Below, in pieces: positions 58,541-64,000 of a DNA stretch of 64,000 nucleotides (the stretch's first letter is position 1; each line of letters opens with the position of its first letter). This DNA comes from Aporrectodea caliginosa. Its lineage: Eukaryota > Annelida > Clitellata > Crassiclitellata > Lumbricidae. Both the position numbers and the translations under genes were made by a program. The notes below the pieces were generated by a model. It was not told the origin of the DNA, ran no database searches, and was given only the letters and a program-made list of their open reading frames with translations. Location: contig JACEVL010000520.1 in the NCBI GenBank assembly GCA_020284085.1, forward strand, positions 716,581 through 780,580. The letters run 5' to 3'.

Positions 58541-60240
58541 CTAGTATTTATGTAGACTATATACGTATGTAATGTATATGCATATGTATGTATATGTGTA
58601 TATGTATAAGGTGTATGTGTATTTGTATGCGTGCTTGTATCTATTTCTTCTGCTTTTCTGTATTCCGTCAGGTGTGTGCCGACGATGAGGTTTTTCGAGA
58701 TGGCTCCATTTCTTTCTGTTTCTAATAGTATCCAGGGTCGTTCTCATGTCCATGTCTTTTTCTGCAGTATCTTGTCTCACGTTTTCCATCCATGTCTTTG
58801 TTTTTCTTCCTCGACTCCGTGTTCCCTCCACGTGGCAATATAATACCCTTGCTGGTAATATCATAGTCCATTCTTATACTACATGACCAAACCATGTCAG
58901 TCTTCTTTTTCTGATCCTGTCTACCAGTTCTACCAGTGCTTCCCTCTGTCCCACATCTTCCGGATTACCTCATTACCACATCCTGTCTCGTCTGGTTCTC
59001 CCTGCTATTCTTCTTAGCCAGCTCATTTGCGCCACTAGAATCCTCCTTTCGTCCTCCTTCCGTAGGCACCAACACTCGGATCCATACATCAGTACTGGAG
59101 TGACAAATGCTCTGTACAGTTTTATTTTTGTTCTTGTTGATATGCTGGTCGTCTTCCACATCCAACTCAATCTGTGAAACATCGCTGATGCCAGGCCAAT
59201 CTTGCGTCTTATGTCCTTTGTGCATATTCCGTTATTAATCCTCCAAGGTACACCAACCACTATCCGTGACTTGCTCCAGCTCCTCTTCATCCAATCTCAC
59301 CTTCAGCTCTTTAAGTTCTCCGATGGTCATTGTCTTGGTCTTTTGTACATTTATTCTGAGTCCAAACCTTCTCCTACTGTCATGTACACTGTCTTTCAGT
59401 TCCTGCACTTTGGTACGGCGATTCTGCTACCTAGTCAATATCATCAGCAAAACGAAGATTGCTCAGTATCTGTCCATGTAGTGTCACTTCAACTTCGGCA
59501 GAATTCATTGCACAGCTCATTATGGTCTCAAGAAGCAGGTTAAACAAATCTGGCGACGATCCTCATTCCTGCCTTACACCTACATGTATGTTGTGATCTT
59601 AAGCCACTCCGATTGTTCTCCATCCACTCTGACTACACTCATTGACTTGCTGTATAGATCTTCTAGTATAGTATCACCAACTCATCTGGAATTCCATAGT
59701 TCCTTAGTACCTGCCATAATCCTTTTTGCCATACACTATCAAATGCTTGTTTAAAATTTATGAAATTATTGTACAAAGTTCGATTTCTTTCGAAGTATTT
59801 CTCTGATAGCTGCCGAACAGTGACGAGTTGATCTATTGTACCTCTCCTACTCTGAATGCCACCTGTTCCTCAACCACCACCTCCTCGACATATTTTCCTC
59901 CGACGTTGCTGTAGTATCATCGTTTATACTTTTCCAGGAACGCTTTACAGACTAATGCCTCGATAATTACTACATTCCTTCTTGTCATTTTTCTTATGTA
60001 TTGGTACAATTATAGCTTTCCTTCCTATCACTTAGACATTTCTTTTCCTGATAGATCTTGTTGCATAACTCGTGTAACATTACAACGGAACATTCCTCTC
60101 CGCTTTGTATCATCTCTGCTGTAATTATTATTATCCCTCCCGGTGCCTTCCTCTTTTTCAAGATTCATACAGCTGCCTCCACCTTCTCTCTCAGGATATC
60201 CTCCACATTTTCATGTCCATTACTTGCTGGAAATTCATCC
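58541..60240 (-). mobile_element. decayed LINE-D: RT core to C-terminus
   Basis: Minus-strand pieces in several frames give, in order: IDQLVTVRQLSEKY and NFKQAFDSVW (RT core, about 59700-59860), LYRAFVTPVLMYGSECW and MSWLRRIAGRTRRDR (58965-59290), then a GHVV-like strand and HVEGTRSRGRKTKTWMENV (58541-58864). Numerous stops and shifts; inactive. The CHVEG-RGR-KTWM block parallels KRKRGRQKKRWMD of 52683-53228. Confidence 0.8.
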
Positions 60241-61069
60241 AACACTGTAATTCATCCATACCTACATAAATACGTATATGTAATTGTAGGTGTAAGTGTT
60301 TGTGAACGTGTATTTGTATGTTTATTGTGTCTAGTATATGCATATGTTTTCGCACATGTATATGCATGTTTGTAAGAGGCACTGAAGTGGATATCTGTCG
60401 ATAGCAAGCGTTTCATAGAAAACTTCTTAGAAACGCTGCTGATTGTGTTCGCTTTTTTTCACAACATTGTAAACATATTTTGCACAACACATCAGCCCTA
60501 CATAGAGCACTCCTGTGACGTCTGGAATCACATTTCGATTTCTTCTGTTACATACGTCGCAATTAACATCGACTCAGAAGCGAACAAATAATAACATTCG
60601 TCGCAATGACGTCATAGATGTTGTCTCAGATGGGTGTGTGGCGCCCACTATTATGCAAGTGCAGGCCTGTCTCCAGTTGCAATCCATATGGAGCTCATTG
60701 TAGGCTGGGAAGCGGGCGAAATCGGATGAAATGTGGATTATCACATGGACGCAAACGGATATGGAATTATCGATATGTGATGGGAGAGAAACCTAGGAAG
60801 CAGAGTGTAATAACTTCCTTAGACAATTCTTAGAACTGTTGATGTAAAGTCTAGCAGGCTACGGCGGGAGAATTATCGATTTAAGATTTCGACAGAGGAT
60901 CTGATTTGGGATGGCTTGACTGCTGTCCAATGCCTGGCACTCCTTATGGAATCACTTTTAGCGGTTCCCTTGTTCTTCCTGCTGGCAACAAAGGCGAATT
61001 AGCGTAGATCACGTCAGAGTAGAGAATCTGAGCATTAGAGAAAGGCAGAGCCAGAGATGGTATCATAAG
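60241..61069. other. intergenic, nothing recognised
   Basis: Short frames at 60515-60833 without motifs; a TGTA-rich patch near 60250-60370. Confidence 0.4.
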
Positions 61070-61460
61070 GTAGAGACATAGAGAAAGAGAGAGAGAGAGA
61101 GACAGAGAGAGACAGAGAGACAGACGAACAGAACAGACAGAGACAGAGACAGACAGAGATAGACAGACAGAGACAGAGACAGAGAGACAGAGAGACAGAG
61201 ACAGAGACAGAGACAGGCAGACAGGCAGACAGACAGAGACAGAGACAGACAGACAAACAGACAGAGACAGACAGAGACATAGATAGAGACAGAGAGAGAG
61301 AGAGACAGAGACATAGACATAGAGACAGAGGGGTAGAAAAGAGAGAGGAGTAGAGGGAGAGAGAGAGAGCGATACGTCGAAAGGTACGAAGACCTGAGAC
61401 AGACAAAGAGACAGTCAGACACTCAGACAGACAGACAAACAAACAAACAAACAAGCAGGC
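61070..61460. repeat. (AG)n / (ACAG)n microsatellite
   Basis: 390 bp of GAGACAGA-type units, diminishing into AACAAACA near 61440. Confidence 0.95.
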
Positions 61461-61469
61461 AGACTTACG

Positions 61470-62544
61470 GATAGACATACAGAAATACATACAATGTCAT
61501 ACAGGCAGACAAACAAACAGTAAGCCAAACCGACGTGCATTCAGACAAACACACTGACAGACAAGAGCATGCACAAACCGTGCAGTAATCCAGTCCTAAC
61601 AAGAAATTTTTACTGGTACGGCATTCCGGTCGTCAAAAAAGAACAGGAACACCGCTCCGGCAGACAGACAAACAGACATATACATGTATACATACAGACA
61701 AACATGCATACAGACAGACCGATGTATAGGCCGGGTGTGAGAGAGGGAAGTGAGACTATTGCAACAACGAATACAGAAACCGAAACGTATTTGTGCAGAG
61801 TTAACTAGAAAGACAAACACGACGTGCAAGACAGCGAAAAACAGACACAGAAAGACGTACAACCAGCAGAAAAGACAAAGCAATGCAGAGATACATTCAT
61901 AAACCCACAGCAGCATCTACGCAGATAGAGAAGGCCATGTAAAGAACCAGATTCAACAGACAGGAAACACTCAACGATCATAGAAACACTTTCGATGGAA
62001 CAGACGCAGGCAGACCAACCTACGGAGGCATCGAACGGACACCGAACGCTGGCGCTGAGAAACACGGAGGCCACCATCGGAAAACAATCGCAGGGAAGCG
62101 ACCGAGCGGAAAAGCTAGCCACGTGCAGTCGTGCACCGTTCGAATGCAGATGAACGGTTCCTGGATAAAGCACGCAGCGTTCGGCGCGATTTAGCGGACG
62201 CATCCACCCGACCTAACAGCCGCCGTTCGGACGAGTACCCCAGCATACCATGGTGCTGTGCGTCTCAAGTGTTTTTATCAGACGACTTCGCTGTTTCGCT
62301 GCTTGCTAAGCACTAGAAAACTGTGAGTGGCTATCTGTAACTTGGTAAAGAATTGCTTCCTGCTTGTTCTGTGCGGTCTCACTAGACCAGGGAACAGCGA
62401 AAGGAGAGGAACGTATATATAGGAAAGCCCGATTGAAAAATGACTCGACTGATTTTCTTCTGGATTAGATTTTCTCGTTTGCTGTAGCGTCGATGTCACG
62501 TTCGTTCATCGGAGCAAGAATCGATTTCTCTCATTTTGCAAGAC
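61470..62544. other. region upstream of the GPCR, no supported gene
   Basis: ACAG-rich remnants to about 61720, then unique sequence. A 132-codon minus frame (62203-61805) has no recognisable motif. Parts may be 5' UTR or promoter of the GPCR gene. Confidence 0.35.
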
Positions 62545-62815
62545 TGCAGAGCCAGGAAGCAGCTGGTTATTAAGATATCCCTACAGCAATTTCGCTTGGC
62601 TCTCAAGGTACAGAACCAGGAAGCGGCTGGTTATTAAGATATCCCTACAAAAGTTCGCTAGAATATATTGCAAGGTACAGAGGTACAGAGCCACTAAGCA
62701 GCTGTTGAATAAGATATCCCTATAGAAGTTTCGCTTGAATCTTTTACAAGGTACAGAGCCAGGAAGCAGCTGGTTGTTAAGATATCCCTACAGAAGTTCG
62801 TTTAACATATCTGGA
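62545..62815. repeat. ~65-75-bp tandem repeat, four copies, upstream of the GPCR
   Basis: The unit contains CAGAGCCAGGAAGCAGCTGG, TTATTAAGATATCCCTACAG and AAGTTCGCTTGAAT. Four diverged copies end about 170 bp before the proposed GPCR start, so they may lie in its promoter or 5' UTR. Confidence 0.85.
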
Positions 62816-62831
62816 CAACCTATCTAAAACG

Positions 62832-62940
62832 ACGAAGCGCTCGTGAATAAGCTGGTGCCCTGTGCTTGGCTCATTTCAGTAACGCGCTTTAGACATTTGG
62901 AGTTTACGAATACAATTTGCGTTTACGATAACAGACTTAA
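62832..62940 (+). mobile_element. LINE-C-type 3' fragment just upstream of the GPCR
   Basis: GCTCGTGAATAAGCTGGTGC and GCGCTTTAGACATTTGGAG match 35606-35698. Its reading frame is by chance continuous with the GPCR frame, which is why I did not use the more upstream ATG at 62843. Confidence 0.6.
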
Positions 62941-62983
62941 TTGCTATGAAAATGTGAATAATCTTCCTGTGCGCCACGTGCGA

Positions 62984-63834
62984 ATGGATACGGGAAACAA
63001 CCTAAGCGATGAGTCAACACTCGACCAGAACCGGAACTCCTCATCGTCGCTGCCTCCTCCGATCAACCTCGAGGACTTTCTGGGTCCTCGTCGCCAGGAC
63101 CTCGTCAAAGTCATTCCAGTGACGATCATCTACGTCGTCATCTTCTTCACTGGAATCGTCGGCAACGTGTCGACATGCGTCGTCATCGCCCGCAACAAGT
63201 ACATGCACACGGCCACCAACATCTGTCTCTTCAACCTGGCCGTCTCCGATCTCCTGATGATCCTCCTGGGCCTCCCGCAGGAGACCTACTCCTTCTGGTC
63301 CGCCTATCCCTGGGTCCTCGGCCAGACCTTCTGCGTCTTTCGCACGATGGCCGCAGAGACGTCCACCTACGCCTCGATACTGACCATCACGGCCTTCACC
63401 GTCGAGCGGTACGTGGCTATCTGTCACCCGGTCAAGGCCAGGGTCCTGTCCGGGCTACACCGCGCCGGGAAGATCATCGTCCTCATCTGGGTGATTTCGG
63501 CGACCTGTTCCATTCCCATCGTTGTCCAGTACCAGGTCGTCTACATCCCCGATGCCAACGGTCAGCCGATCGCAGACTCGGCCACCTGTAACATCCCGAA
63601 GGACCGGTACCTGTCGCACGCCTTCGAGGCGTCAACGTTCCTCTTCTTCATTGCGCCCATAACGGTCATCAGTGTCCTGTATGGACTCATTGGACTGGCC
63701 ATTCGAAGGTCAGCCTTTGACCAGGACAGGGTCCGATGTGTCCAGTCATAGTGAGAACAACAAGGCCAACGCTGCTGGTGAACAGAGGGTTAATCAACAT
63801 GCCAGGGCTCGACTGTCTGTTATCAAGATGCTCG
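62984..63834 (+). CDS. pyrokinin/CAPA/neuromedin-U-receptor-like GPCR, first coding exon (partial gene)
   Basis: Seven-transmembrane peptide receptor, class A. From ATG 62984: an N-terminus with NLS and NSS glycosylation sites; TM1 about 44-68 with GN (Asn61); TM2 with LAVSDLL (Asp89); ECL1 Trp110 and Cys117; TM3 ending in ERY (141-143) and AICHPVKARV; TM4 about 163-185; TM5 FLFFIAPITVISVLYGLIG. The stretch ETSTYASILTITAFTVERY is typical of the pyrokinin/CAPA/NMU group. After IRRSA the frame runs into a stop at 63749. The +1 frame carries a plausible third cytoplasmic loop (TRTGSDVSSHSENN ... ARARLSVIKML) up to a donor CTCG|GTAGGA (exon end 63834, phase 1). One surplus base in TTT at 63716-63718 would explain this: assembly error, allele or pseudogene. 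TM6 and TM7 lie beyond the window. Ligand subtype not decidable. Confidence 0.85.
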
Positions 63835-63894
63835 GTAGGAATCCACACTTAACTCAATATGTGCGTGCTCACGAATGTATATTTCATGTGCATG

Positions 63895-64000
63895 TATGAA
63901 TGTGATATGTGTGTATGTATGACGGATGGACGGACGGACGGACGGATTGATGAATGGATGGATGGATGGACAAACGTATGTATGTATGCCTATGTATATT
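63895..64000. repeat. ATGT and GGAC/GGAT tetranucleotide repeats
   Basis: Short arrays in the intron after the GPCR exon, running to the window end. Confidence 0.85.

Noticed and set aside
62843..62983. GPCR start at the upstream ATG (62843)
   Set aside because: The extra 47 codons come from a LINE-C 3' fragment repeated at 35606 and 31618, so the later ATG at 62984 is preferred.

Overview
This window is nuclear DNA from an animal, very probably a marine invertebrate; I cannot name the species. The evidence is spliced genes with GT-AG introns, a Src-type tyrosine kinase, a rhodopsin-family GPCR, several non-LTR retrotransposon families, tRNA-derived SINEs, and very abundant micro- and minisatellites. 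There is no bacterial or organellar signature and no CRISPR array. Three host genes can be read; nearly everything else is repeat.

Gene 1 (11591-17456, minus strand, 6 exons) is a complete valacyclovir-hydrolase/BPHL-type alpha/beta hydrolase of 304 aa. Ser149, Asp254 and His282 form the triad, with the same spacing as in human BPHL. Gene 2 (20736-45829, minus strand, 10 coding exons) is a complete Src-family-type cytoplasmic tyrosine kinase of 536 aa. It has an N-myristoylation signal, SH3, SH2 and kinase domains. All phases agree across nine introns, and exon sizes closely follow vertebrate SRC. Its C-terminus lacks the usual regulatory tail. Gene 3 (62984-63834, plus strand) is the first coding exon of a pyrokinin/CAPA/neuromedin-U-receptor-like GPCR. 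It covers TM1-TM5 and the third cytoplasmic loop, with an apparent 1-base frameshift in that loop; the rest lies past the window end.

Repeats fall into layers. (a) Non-LTR retrotransposons: a CR1/L2-like element at 440-2120, a second 5'-truncated but open element at 14908-16375, decayed endonuclease-RT elements at 52.7-53.2 and 58.1-60.2 kb, and many 3'-end fragments. (b) Modular SINEs: at least four tRNA-like heads joined to at least two alternative tails. One tail is the 3' end of the LINE at 440-2120, including its last codons and stop. (c) Non-autonomous hAT transposons: six copies keep exact 8-bp target-site duplications, and a decayed hAT transposase C-terminus lies at 4.33-4.75 kb. (d) A 4.2-kb element with terminal inverted repeats (40921-45133) in kinase intron 1. 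It holds seven tandem ~430-bp units, each bounded by its own 12-bp inverted repeat, and a perfect 56-bp-arm hairpin. (e) Simple repeats, including a 1.3-kb GAT tract in the last kinase intron.

The three genes do not look like a pathway; they are neighbours in a repeat-inflated region. The most unusual structures are the 4.2-kb array-bearing element, the head/tail-swapped SINEs, and the kinase with a Src gene structure but no C-terminal regulatory motif.
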